Assembly: GCA_963727045.1 (NCBI GenBank)
Contig: CAVSES010000001.1
Coordinates: 1,302,001 to 1,366,000, forward strand
Direction: 5' to 3'
DNA: 64,000 nt
Origin: Bog-1198 sp963727045
GTDB lineage: Bacteria > Pseudomonadota > Gammaproteobacteria > Steroidobacterales > Steroidobacteraceae
The translations under genes were made by a program, and so were the position numbers. Numbering within the stretch: the stretch's first letter is position 1; each line of letters starts with the position of its first letter. Below are positions 26,255 to 34,294 of the stretch, piece after piece. The notes under the pieces were generated by a model. The model was not told where the DNA came from. It did no database searches and saw only the letters and a program-made list of their open reading frames with translations.

Positions 26255-27010
26255 GTGCGCTTGCTGATTTACAATATACGATATGCTACCGGAACGGGCC
26301 CCGCGTTCCACCTTCCCGTGCCGGGTGCCGGCTATCTCCGCTCGAGCCGGCAGGTTCTGTCGCAGATCACCGACTTCATCAAGGAGCAGGACCCGGACGT
26401 CGTCGGCCTGATCGAGGTCGACACCGGCTCCATTCGCACCGGCATGGTCAATCAAGCCGACTTCATCGCCCGCTCGCTCGGCCATTACTCGACCTTTGAA
26501 TGCAAGTACGGCGTTTCATCGGTAAACCATCTGGTCCCCATCGTGCGCAAGCAGGCGAATGCGTTCCTGGCGGCGCCCAGGGTCCGCGGCGAGCGCTTTC
26601 ACTATTTCGACACCGGCATCAAGCGCCTGATCATCGAGTTGGAACTTGACGACGTCGCCATTTTTCTCGTGCACCTGTCGCTGAAATTCCGGCATCGACA
26701 ATACCAGCTGAGGTATCTGTACGATCTGGTGCGCAAGACCCGCAAGCCGGTCATTGTTGCCGGCGACTTCAATACCTACTGGGGCGATCACGAACTCTAC
26801 CTCTTCACCCAGGCCGCCGGATTGACCAGCGCCAATCTTCAGGGGCTTCCCTCATATCCCAGCCGCAGCCCGCGCAAGGAGCTTGATTTCATCCTGCACA
26901 GCGGCCGCATCGAAGTCGACCGCTTTGAGATGCCGGACGTGCAGTTCTCCGATCATCTGCCGCTGATTTGCGATTTCACGATTCACGACCAAGCGCGGCA
27001 GGCGGCGTGA
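26255..27010 (+). CDS. Endonuclease/exonuclease/phosphatase (EEP) fold protein
   Basis: A 251-residue protein starting at a GTG (MRLLIYNIRYATG). EEP motifs are clear: the Asn of YNIRYATG, Glu of GLIEVDTGS, HLSLKFRHRQ, GDFNTYWGD with the catalytic Asp/Asn pair, LDFILHS, and the C-terminal SDHLPLICDF with the catalytic Asp-His. The family includes AP endonucleases, DNases, sphingomyelinases and other phosphodiesterases; the substrate cannot be told. There is no signal peptide, so it is cytoplasmic. It diverges from the TIR-like gene across 63 bases and overlaps the next gene by one base (TGATG). Confidence 0.85.
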   Translation: MRLLIYNIRYATGTGPAFHLPVPGAGYLRSSRQVLSQITDFIKEQDPDVVGLIEVDTGSIRTGMVNQADFIARSLGHYSTFECKYGVSSVNHLVPIVRKQANAFLAAPRVRGERFHYFDTGIKRLIIELELDDVAIFLVHLSLKFRHRQYQLRYLYDLVRKTRKPVIVAGDFNTYWGDHELYLFTQAAGLTSANLQGLPSYPSRSPRKELDFILHSGRIEVDRFEMPDVQFSDHLPLICDFTIHDQARQAA

Positions 27011-29052
27011 TGGCCGATACGGCAACATGGTCCCTGAAGATCGATGCCGACCGGGTTGCCTGGTTGACCTGCGACACCCCGGGAGCCTCGACCAACGTCC
27101 TCTCCCGGCCCGTGCTGCAGGATCTCGCCACCCAACTCGCGGACATTGCCGCACAGCGGCCAGTCGGCGTGGTGATTCACTCGGCCAAGGCAAGCGGTTT
27201 CATCGCGGGCGCCGACATCAAGGAGTTCTTGAAGATCCGCACCCCCGAGGAGGGTTACGCATTGGTGCGTGCGGGCCAGACCGTCCTGCAGACATTGGAG
27301 GATCTGCCCTGCCCGACCGTTGCCGCCCTGCATGGCTTCGCGCTCGGCGGGGGCCTCGAGCTCGCGCTCGCCTGTTCATACCGCGTCGGGGCGGAGGATG
27401 GGCTTTCTTTGGGTCTCCCCGAGGTCCTGCTCGGCATTCACCCCGGGTTTGGCGGCACCGTGCGCAGCGTGCAGCTCATCGGTGTGCGCCCCGCCCTCGA
27501 TCTCATGCTCAAGGGCAAACCGTACAAGGGTCAGCGCGCGCTTGCCGCGGGGTTGATCGACGAACTCGTGCCCAGGGCGGCGCTCCTGGAGCGGGCCAAA
27601 TCCCTGCTGCTGCGATCGCCGCCGAAGACCACCGCCCCCTTCGTCGACAAGCTGCTGAACCTGGGTCCGGCGCGCCCGTTCATCGCAAGACAGGCTGCAT
27701 CGAAATTGCGGCAGAGCGTGCGGCGCGATCAGTACCCGGCGCCCTACGCCATTCTCGATTTGTGGCAGCGCCACGGCGCCCTGGGCGCCGAGAGTTACGA
27801 AGCCGAAGCGCGGTCCATCAGCGAGCTCATGTGTACACCGACGTCGCGCAATCTTGTGCGCGTGTTCCTGCTGCAGGACCGGCTCAAAGGCCTGGGAGGG
27901 AAATCGCCCGCCGATTTTCGCCACGTGCACGTCATCGGCGCCGGCGTCATGGGCGGCGACATCGCCGCCTGGTCTGCGTTTCGCGGCATGACCGTCACCC
28001 TGCAGGATCGATCCGCGGAATTGATTCAGCCCGCGCTCGACCGCGCCAAGACCTTCTTTGAAAAGCGGCTGAAGGATCCCGCCGCCGCCGCCGCCGCCTG
28101 CGCGCGCCTGCGGATGGACGTGAAAGGAGACGGAGTCGCCGATTCGGACGTGGTCATCGAGGCCATATACGAGAATGTCGACGCCAAGCGCGCCCTGTAC
28201 GCCGAGCTCGAACCGAAGCTCAAGCCGAACGCCATCCTCGCCACCAACACCTCGAGCATCAAGATCGAAACCCTGTGCGCGGGGCTTCGCGATCCCAGCC
28301 GTCTGGTGGGTATTCATTTCTTCAATCCCGTCTCGCAGCTGCAGCTCGTGGAGATCGTGCAGGGCGCGAGCACGCAGGCACTCGTGGTGCAAAATGCCCT
28401 CAAATTCACCCGCAAGCTCGACAAGCTGCCGCTGCCATGCAAGAGCGCACCCGGCTTCGTGGTCAACCGGATCTTGACGCCGTACGTCAATGAAGCTCTG
28501 TTCGCTCTGGAATCCGGCATTCCGCCCGCCGTCATTGACCGCGCCGGCAAGGCGTTCGGAATGCCCATGGGGCCCATCGAGTTGACCGACGTGGTCGGAC
28601 TGGACGTCTCCCTTCACGTGGGACGGGTGCTCGCCGAGGCGTTCCAGCGGCGCGTGCCCGACATATTGGTCAAGCTGGTGGAACAGAAAAAGTTGGGCCG
28701 AAAGAGCGGGGAAGGATTCTACGTCTGGCGCGACGGCAAACCAGTGAAGTCCGAGTCACCGCAATCCGCCGTTCCGGCCGACCTCGAGGACCGGTTGATC
28801 CTGCCCATGCTCAACGAGGCGGTTGCCTGCCTGCGCGAGGGGGTCATCGAGGACGCCGACCTTCTGGATGCGGGCGCCATATTTGCCACCGGTTTCGCCC
28901 CCTTTCGCGGCGGTCCGCTGCAATATGCGAAAATACGAGGCATCGCGAACATCACCGCAAGGCTCGATGAACTCGCGGGGCGCTATGGGGAGCGTTTCCG
29001 ACCCGACCCGGGCTGGCAGCGATTCTCCGCCGAATCCCCTCCCTCTCTGTGA
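27010..29052 (+). CDS. Fused enoyl-CoA hydratase / 3-hydroxyacyl-CoA dehydrogenase
   Basis: A 680-residue fatty-acid oxidation multifunctional enzyme (FadB/FadJ class). Residues about 10-195 are the crotonase domain, with the oxyanion segment FIAGADIKEF and the two catalytic Glu in GFALGGGLELALAC and GLPEVLLGIHPGFGG. The NAD domain begins near residue 307 (VHVIGAGVMGGDIAAW), followed by SSIKIETLC, HFFNPVSQLQLVEIVQG and SAPGFVVNRILTPYVNEA, then the tandem C-terminal dimer domains. Start overlaps the EEP gene stop (TGATG). A thiolase partner is not adjacent. The etf genes 30 kb away serve the same pathway. Confidence 0.95.
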   Translation: MADTATWSLKIDADRVAWLTCDTPGASTNVLSRPVLQDLATQLADIAAQRPVGVVIHSAKASGFIAGADIKEFLKIRTPEEGYALVRAGQTVLQTLEDLPCPTVAALHGFALGGGLELALACSYRVGAEDGLSLGLPEVLLGIHPGFGGTVRSVQLIGVRPALDLMLKGKPYKGQRALAAGLIDELVPRAALLERAKSLLLRSPPKTTAPFVDKLLNLGPARPFIARQAASKLRQSVRRDQYPAPYAILDLWQRHGALGAESYEAEARSISELMCTPTSRNLVRVFLLQDRLKGLGGKSPADFRHVHVIGAGVMGGDIAAWSAFRGMTVTLQDRSAELIQPALDRAKTFFEKRLKDPAAAAAACARLRMDVKGDGVADSDVVIEAIYENVDAKRALYAELEPKLKPNAILATNTSSIKIETLCAGLRDPSRLVGIHFFNPVSQLQLVEIVQGASTQALVVQNALKFTRKLDKLPLPCKSAPGFVVNRILTPYVNEALFALESGIPPAVIDRAGKAFGMPMGPIELTDVVGLDVSLHVGRVLAEAFQRRVPDILVKLVEQKKLGRKSGEGFYVWRDGKPVKSESPQSAVPADLEDRLILPMLNEAVACLREGVIEDADLLDAGAIFATGFAPFRGGPLQYAKIRGIANITARLDELAGRYGERFRPDPGWQRFSAESPPSL

Positions 29053-29128
29053 CCCACTGCGTGGTCGGATCCACCGCCTCCTATGGTAGGATTCGCAGCC
29101 AAATTCATAGGGTTGAGCGAATTGTTTG

Positions 29129-30193
29129 ATGGATGAACGACCTCTCGAACTCGCGATACTCAGGACTTTCTCGCCTCTCGACGGCTTGAAGGCAGAGAAC
29201 CTGCATGCTCTCGCCCGCAAGACCCACATTCGTGAGTTGGCCGCCGGGCGCGTTCTCTTCAAGGAAGGCGACACCGACAAGCGCACCTTCTATCTCGTGG
29301 CGGGCACCGTCGAACTGCGGGCGGAAGATCGCCTCATCGGCACCATTCGCGCCGGCACACCCGAAGCGCGCGCCGCGCTCGCGCCGGGCCTGCCGCGAAA
29401 ATTCACCGCCCGCGCCTCGATTGATCTCGAGTACATCATGATCGACAGCGATCTGCTCGACGTCCTCCTGACCTGGGACCAGACGGGCCAGTACGAGGTT
29501 GCCGAACTGCGCGGAGATGGCCTCGATGTGACCGGCGATTGGATGACCACGCTCCTGCAGACCAAGGCGTTTCATCGCATCCCGCCGGCCAACATCCAGG
29601 CGATCTTCATGCGCATGCAGCGCATCAACTATCGCGCTGGCGATGTCGTCATCAAGCAGGGAACCGAGGGCGACTTCTTCTACGTGGTCGTCGCCGGCAA
29701 ATGCGTCGTCACCCGTGAGACGCCGCTCAACAAGGAGGGCATCAAGCTCGCCGAGCTGGGACCGGGCGACAGCTTCGGCGAGGAAGCGTTGATCGCGGAG
29801 GCAAAGCGCAACGCGACCGTCACCATGGCGACCGAAGGCACGCTCATGCGGCTCGGCAAGACGGATTTTCAGACCCTTCTCAACGAACCGCTGCTGCAGT
29901 GGGTGGATCACGACAGAGCCAAGGAAATCGTCGCCGGCGGCGGCAAGTGGCTCGACGTGCGGCTGCCCAGCGAATTTCAGAACTTCCGCATCGATGGCGC
30001 GGTGAACATTCCGCTGTATTTCATACGGCTCAAACTCAATGCCTTGGACAAGAACACATCGTACGTCGTGTGCTGCGACACGGGACGCCGCAGCTCAGCG
30101 GCCGCGTACATCCTGAGCGAGCGCGGCTTCGAAGCCTACGTGTTGAAGGGCGGCCTCGCCGCCACCGAGGCCGCACGCTCGCACAGAGGTTGA
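29129..30193 (+). CDS. Cyclic-nucleotide-binding and rhodanese domain protein
   Basis: A 354-residue cytoplasmic protein with three modules. The first cNMP-binding-like domain (about 10-125) is degenerate. The second (about 145-265) has the full jelly-roll pattern with GTEGDFFYVVVAGK and GPGDSFGEEALI, where the phosphate-binding cassette would be, then RNATVTM. The C-terminal rhodanese domain (about 270-350) shows WLDVRLPSEF and an intact active loop C316-D-T-G-R-R-S. The combination suggests a sulfur or redox function gated by a nucleotide. The ATG at 29129 is preferred to the TTG one codon earlier. It is followed after 6 bases by a small membrane protein gene. Confidence 0.85.
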   Translation: MDERPLELAILRTFSPLDGLKAENLHALARKTHIRELAAGRVLFKEGDTDKRTFYLVAGTVELRAEDRLIGTIRAGTPEARAALAPGLPRKFTARASIDLEYIMIDSDLLDVLLTWDQTGQYEVAELRGDGLDVTGDWMTTLLQTKAFHRIPPANIQAIFMRMQRINYRAGDVVIKQGTEGDFFYVVVAGKCVVTRETPLNKEGIKLAELGPGDSFGEEALIAEAKRNATVTMATEGTLMRLGKTDFQTLLNEPLLQWVDHDRAKEIVAGGGKWLDVRLPSEFQNFRIDGAVNIPLYFIRLKLNALDKNTSYVVCCDTGRRSSAAAYILSERGFEAYVLKGGLAATEAARSHRG

Positions 30194-30199
30194 AGCACC

Positions 30200-30490
30200 G
30201 TGCCTAGATCGTTTCGCGGCGAGGAGCCGCGCGGCCCCGAGCCGGGCGCCATCCGGGATTACAAGGCCCGCTCGATGATCGAGGAGTACAAGGGTCTCGC
30301 CATCGTGTTCGGTATCTTGTTCCTGGCATTGACGGCGTACTTCGTGAAGTCGATGCTCGCGGCGCCCAAGCCGCCGCCGCCGCCGCGTGCAATCGGTCTA
30401 TATCGATGTGGTGCCGAAGGAGCCGCCCGCGGCGCGCTAGGTCACATCGTATGCGTGGGCTTGTCGCCGCCGAGTGCGCCCGCGAGATAA
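30200..30490 (+). CDS. Small membrane protein with a probable frameshift at a CCG repeat
   Basis: From the GTG at 30200 the frame encodes a basic N-terminus, one membrane span (about residues 32-52, GLAIVFGILFLALTAYFV) and a Pro run encoded by (CCG)5 at 30371-30385. As written the frame continues to 30490 with an unconvincing Cys/Gly/Ala-rich tail that overlaps the pilZ gene by 49 bases. Shifting by one base right after the CCG run gives VQSVYIDVVPKEPPAAR and a stop at 30440, one base before the pilZ stop. The shifted version looks like the natural end. Either a sequencing indel or a real slippage mutation explains it. Function unknown. Confidence 0.5.
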   Translation: MPRSFRGEEPRGPEPGAIRDYKARSMIEEYKGLAIVFGILFLALTAYFVKSMLAAPKPPPPPRAIGLYRCGAEGAARGALGHIVCVGLSPPSAPAR

Positions 30491-30843
30491 TTCTCGATCT
30501 TCTTTTGAGTGTTGCCGCGGTCCTGATCGCTGAACTGCACGCCGATGCCTGCGGTGCGCTTGCCCTGCGCGCCCTTCGGGGTCATCCAGATCACCCGTCC
30601 GGCCACCGGCAGCTTCTCTTCTTCGCCCATGAGATTGAGCAGCATGAAGACTTCGTCGCCCAGACGATAATTGCTGTTGGTCGGGATGAACAGGCCGCCG
30701 TTCTTCACGAAAGGCATGTAGGCGAGGTACAGCGCGCTCTTATCCTTGATCGTAAGAGTCAATAAACCCGGTTTATTACTTGGACTTCGCAATTCCTGCC
30801 ATTCCCGCGATGAGCCTTCAGTTCGCCAGCGCGGTTCGACCAC
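30442..30843 (-). CDS. pilZ: Type IV pilus PilZ domain protein
   Basis: The conserved body GLLTLTIKDKSALYLAYMPFVKNGGLFIPT and GDEVFMLLNLMGEEEKLPVAGRVIWMTPKGAQGKRTAGIGVQF is that of the small PilZ protein needed for type IV pilus biogenesis, which lacks the RxxxR c-di-GMP motif of other PilZ-domain proteins. Position after holB agrees with gammaproteobacteria. The start is uncertain. The ATG at 30843 overlaps holB by 26 bases and adds about 17 unlikely residues; a TTG at 30792 gives a family-like length. A better-placed ATG at about 30801 is out of frame and reaches a stop after eight codons, which would fit another one-base error. Confidence 0.88.
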   Translation of the reverse strand: MVEPRWRTEGSSREWQELRSPSNKPGLLTLTIKDKSALYLAYMPFVKNGGLFIPTNSNYRLGDEVFMLLNLMGEEEKLPVAGRVIWMTPKGAQGKRTAGIGVQFSDQDRGNTQKKIENYLAGALGGDKPTHTM

Positions 30844-31810
30844 CGAGCAGCAAGGCCTCCAGCGCCAGTTGTTGATTCATGCCGGTCGACGCCAGACGCC
30901 GCACCTCGCGGGCAGCGTCCAGCAGCTCGAATAGAGCTCTTATCTTGGGCTTAAGTAAAGCGGCAGGCAAGCGGACCGGTTCCGCACTTTGATGCGAAGT
31001 CCCCGCGGCGGTGCATTCATGTACTCGCCGTGTGATCCAGTTCTCAAGCCAGGCGATGCGCAACCTGGGATTGGAATGCATCCACCGCTCCGCCAACAGG
31101 GTGACATCCACGGAAGCGCTCCCAAGCTGCCTCAAGGAGTGGTGCATGTCGGCGTCGAGTTCGGCGACGGCGGCCGCATCCATTTCCAGGGCCATCAGGG
31201 GTGCGCCGCCGGCCAGCGCCAACGCTGCGTCCCACGTTGCCGCGGCGGCAGCCGGCGCAAGCGCACCGACCCGCCCTCGCAGCCAGTCGATGGCCATCTC
31301 GGTCGGCGGCGGGGACAACGTCAGTCGCAGGCAGCGGCTGGCGATGGTTGCCGGCAGACGATGGCTCGGCGCCGCAATCAGGATCAGCACGGTATCCGCA
31401 GTGGGTTCCTCCAGCGTTTTCAGGAAGGCATTCGCGCCGCTGGCATTGAGCAACTCGGCGCCTTCGATGATGCCCACCTTGTAACCGCCGCGATAGCTCT
31501 TGAGCGACAGGGATTCGATCAGCCCCCGCACCTGATCCACCTTGATCTGCTGCGCGTCCTCCTCGAGCCGCACGACGTGCGAATCCGGGTGGCTGTCCGC
31601 CCGCAGCAGTTGACACGATGCGCACACGCCGCATGGGCGCGGATCCCGCGATTCACAGAGCGCGAGCGCCGTGATCCAATTCGCCAGCTGTTCGGCGCCG
31701 AGTCCCGGTGCCGACAGGAGCAGCAGCGAATGCGGCAACCGGTCGAGGGCGAGCGCTGCGCGCAGACGCCGCTGCGCGTCCTGCAGCCAGGGCAGCGAGT
31801 CGGCGCTCAC
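30818..31810 (-). CDS. holB: DNA polymerase III subunit delta'
   Basis: A 330-residue clamp-loader subunit. The GTG start at 31810 overlaps the tmk stop by 4 bases (GTGA). The N-terminus LPWLQDAQRRLRAALALDRLPHSLLL is typical. The P-loop position SAPGLGAEQLANW lacks the GKT/S, as usual for delta', and the zinc-binding four-Cys module CESRDPRPCGVCASC is present. Then VDQVRGLIESLSLKSYRGGYKVGIIEGAELLNASGANAFLKTLEEP covers the Walker-B/sensor region. With delta and gamma/tau it loads the sliding clamp at replication forks. It belongs to the pabC-mltG-tmk-holB-pilZ chain. Confidence 0.95.
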   Translation of the reverse strand: MSADSLPWLQDAQRRLRAALALDRLPHSLLLLSAPGLGAEQLANWITALALCESRDPRPCGVCASCQLLRADSHPDSHVVRLEEDAQQIKVDQVRGLIESLSLKSYRGGYKVGIIEGAELLNASGANAFLKTLEEPTADTVLILIAAPSHRLPATIASRCLRLTLSPPPTEMAIDWLRGRVGALAPAAAAATWDAALALAGGAPLMALEMDAAAVAELDADMHHSLRQLGSASVDVTLLAERWMHSNPRLRIAWLENWITRRVHECTAAGTSHQSAEPVRLPAALLKPKIRALFELLDAAREVRRLASTGMNQQLALEALLLGGRTALAN

Positions 31811-32445
31811 GAAATCCACGTTCGCGCCTCGATCAGCCTGAGTATCTGGGATTCGATCGTCTCGACCGGCTGGCGCGCGTCGAGAACCGCGACGCGGCCC
31901 GGCTCCGCGGCCGCCCGCGCGAGATATGCGCCGCGCACGCGCTCGAAAAATTCGGCACGCTCGCTTTCGAATCGATCCGCGGCGGCGCCGGCATTGCGCT
32001 GCCGCGCCCGCTGCAGAGCATGTTCGACCGGCGCATCGAGCAGCACCGTCAGGTCCGGGCGGCGTGCGCCCACCATCGTTTCGAGTTCCTGGATCTGGCG
32101 CTCGTTCAAGCGCCGTCCCCCTCCCTGGTAGGCATAAGTGGCATCGAGATACCGGTCGCACACCACCCACCGACCCGCGTTCAATTGAGGTTCCACCAGG
32201 TTCGAAAGATGCACGGCGCGGGCGGCGAACATGAGCAGCAGTTCCGCGCTCGATGGCAGAGGCTCGTCGCGCGAATTGAGGACGATATCGCGGATGCGCT
32301 CCGCCAGGGCGGTGCCGCCCGGCTCGCGCGTCACGACGTGAGGGATGCCGCGCGCATCCAGATTCTCCGACAGCCGCGCCACCTGCGTCGATTTGCCGAC
32401 TCCCTCGATTCCTTCAAAGGTGATGAACCGCCCCGTCCCCCTCAT
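31807..32445 (-). CDS. tmk: Thymidylate kinase
   Basis: A 212-residue dTMP kinase supplying dTDP for DNA synthesis. The P-loop is FEGIEGVGKST (residues about 9-19), the DR(Y/H) motif is CDRYLDATYAYQGGGR, and TREPGGTALAERIRD and LVEPQL complete the family pattern. Its ATG overlaps the mltG stop by 4 bases and its stop overlaps the holB start by 4, so expression is coupled. Length is normal for the family (about 205-215). Confidence 0.97.
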   Translation of the reverse strand: MRGTGRFITFEGIEGVGKSTQVARLSENLDARGIPHVVTREPGGTALAERIRDIVLNSRDEPLPSSAELLLMFAARAVHLSNLVEPQLNAGRWVVCDRYLDATYAYQGGGRRLNERQIQELETMVGARRPDLTVLLDAPVEHALQRARQRNAGAAADRFESERAEFFERVRGAYLARAAAEPGRVAVLDARQPVETIESQILRLIEARTWIS

Positions 32446-33476
32446 CGCGTCCCCTCCGCCGCCGCCTTTCGCCGCAGATGCATGAGGTAGGCGGCAACGG
32501 CCGCGTTGTGCTGCTCCAGCGTGGAAGAAAATACGTGACTCCCGTCATCCTTCGGCGAGGCGACGAAATAGATCGCATCGGTCTTCTCGGGGCGTGCGGT
32601 CGCGCGAATGACCGCGGCGCCCGCCAGCGCGATGGGCGTCGGCGGAAGCCCGGCGCGCATATAGGTGTTGTACGGCCCGTCGGTGTGCAGGTCGACCGTT
32701 CGTATGTCGCCGTCGTAGCGGTCCCCCATGCCGTAGATTACCGTGGGGTCGGCCTGGAGCCGCATGCCGATGGCGAGGCGATGCAGATAGAGACCGGCGA
32801 TCTTTCCGAGTTCCTGCGGCACGCCGCTCTCCTTTTCGACGATCGACGCCATGATCAGGAGCTCGTAGGGATCGCGCAGCGGCAAACCCGGATCATGTTC
32901 GGCCCACGCCGCATCCAACTCCCTGGCGAGCGCGCCGTGCGCCTGACGCAGCAGTTCGAGGTCCGTGGTGCCGGCGATGAAGCGGTACGTCTCCGGGAGG
33001 AACTGGCCTTCGGGAGGCACACCGGGAGCCCCAAGCTTCTCCATGAGGTTCGGCGCCTTGTCGGCGAGCGTCGCGACGATGTCCGGATTGTGGCGCAAGG
33101 CCTCGAGCATATCCTGCACCCGCCAACCGTCGACAATCGTGAACGAATGCAGCAGCACCTGACCATTCACCATCTTGGTCAACAGTTCGCGGGGCGTCGT
33201 TCCCGGTTGAATCTCGTATTCTCCCGCCTTCACCGCCGGAGCAAGACGGCGCAGGCGCGCGTACACCACCCACGCCCGCGGATTCGCAATGACCCCCTGC
33301 GAGGCCAGTTCCGCCGCGATGCGGGCAAAACTTGCACCCGGCACCACCTTGAATCGCAGGGCAGAAGAGAGCCGCACCGGCACATCCAGACTGCGCATGC
33401 CGGACCAAACGAACACGGCCGCCGTCCCCAGCAGCAGAATGCCGAACAACACAGCGGCCCGCCACGCGCGGCTCAC
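32442..33476 (-). CDS. mltG: Endolytic transglycosylase MltG (YceG-like)
   Basis: A 344-residue cell-wall lytic enzyme thought to end nascent glycan chains. It starts at a GTG overlapping the pabC stop (GTGA). One N-terminal span (about residues 8-27) anchors it in the inner membrane. A LysM-like part (VVPGASFARIAAELASQGVI) and the YceG domain follow, with IMASIVEKESGVPQELGKIAGLYLHRL carrying the catalytic Glu (IVEKE), LQADPTVIYG, and TYMRAGLPPTPIALAG. Order pabC-mltG-tmk is the same as in E. coli. Confidence 0.95.
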   Translation of the reverse strand: MSRAWRAAVLFGILLLGTAAVFVWSGMRSLDVPVRLSSALRFKVVPGASFARIAAELASQGVIANPRAWVVYARLRRLAPAVKAGEYEIQPGTTPRELLTKMVNGQVLLHSFTIVDGWRVQDMLEALRHNPDIVATLADKAPNLMEKLGAPGVPPEGQFLPETYRFIAGTTDLELLRQAHGALARELDAAWAEHDPGLPLRDPYELLIMASIVEKESGVPQELGKIAGLYLHRLAIGMRLQADPTVIYGMGDRYDGDIRTVDLHTDGPYNTYMRAGLPPTPIALAGAAVIRATARPEKTDAIYFVASPKDDGSHVFSSTLEQHNAAVAAYLMHLRRKAAAEGTR

Positions 33477-34294
33477 AGCAATTCCAACCGTTCACGCAGC
33501 CGGTTGGCAGCCTCGAACGCCGCGCGGTGCAAGCGTTCCCTGCCGCGCTCGATCACCGCGACCGATCTCAATCCGACGACGGCGTTGCTCATGAACACCT
33601 CCTCGGCGTCGCTCAAGTCCTGCCAGCGCACACGGCGCACGATCGCGCGCAACTTCAGTTCGCCTGCGGTTTCCAATATCCAGCGGCGCATCACCCCTGA
33701 CACCCCGCAGCGATCGAGCAGGGGCGTCAGCAGGGTGGATCCCCGCCTGAGGAACAAGTTCGACATCGTACCGCAGACGATGTTTGCGTCGACGTCCTGC
33801 ATCAACCCCTCCCAGATCCGTGCATCGCGCCACTCCGTACGCGCAAGCACCGATTCCAGGCGATTCAGGGTTTTCAGACCCGCCAGATCGGGATTCAGCC
33901 CCATCGGAGTCGCACAGAGGCGCACCCGCACCGGGGTCGACGCCGCCGCGGTGACTGTCCGCGGCAAGGCGTGCAGGGTGAGGATGCGCGTGCAGCGTTC
34001 GCAACCGCTCGGCCGGTAGCCCCGAGGTCCGCTGCCGCGCGTGACAATGAGCTTCAATACGCCTTCGCTGGCGCGGTCCGAGATTCGCCCGAGTTCGGCG
34101 CGCAACGCCCCGGGCGACGGGCCCGCGATCTTGAGCCGTCGCAATCCGGCATGGAGCCGTTCCAGGTGATAATCCAGCAACCGGACCCGGCCGCCATGCA
34201 CCCGCATGGTTTCGAATACCCCGTCGCCGTATTGCAATCCTCGGTCACGATGATCGATCCTGGTGCCGCGGCGCCCGTTGATCCAGGCGTTCAC
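33473..34294 (-). CDS. pabC: Aminodeoxychorismate lyase
   Basis: A 273-residue fold-type IV PLP enzyme that splits 4-amino-4-deoxychorismate to p-aminobenzoate and pyruvate for folate synthesis. Family motifs are INGRRGTRIDHRDRGLQYGDGVFETMRVH, the PLP Lys in VLKLIVTRGSGPRGYRP, and MSNLFLRRGSTLLTPLLDRCGVSGVMR. GTG start overlapping the pabB stop by 4 bases. Branched-chain or D-amino-acid aminotransferases share the fold, but context next to pabB and mltG supports PabC. Confidence 0.93.
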   Translation of the reverse strand: MNAWINGRRGTRIDHRDRGLQYGDGVFETMRVHGGRVRLLDYHLERLHAGLRRLKIAGPSPGALRAELGRISDRASEGVLKLIVTRGSGPRGYRPSGCERCTRILTLHALPRTVTAAASTPVRVRLCATPMGLNPDLAGLKTLNRLESVLARTEWRDARIWEGLMQDVDANIVCGTMSNLFLRRGSTLLTPLLDRCGVSGVMRRWILETAGELKLRAIVRRVRWQDLSDAEEVFMSNAVVGLRSVAVIERGRERLHRAAFEAANRLRERLELL

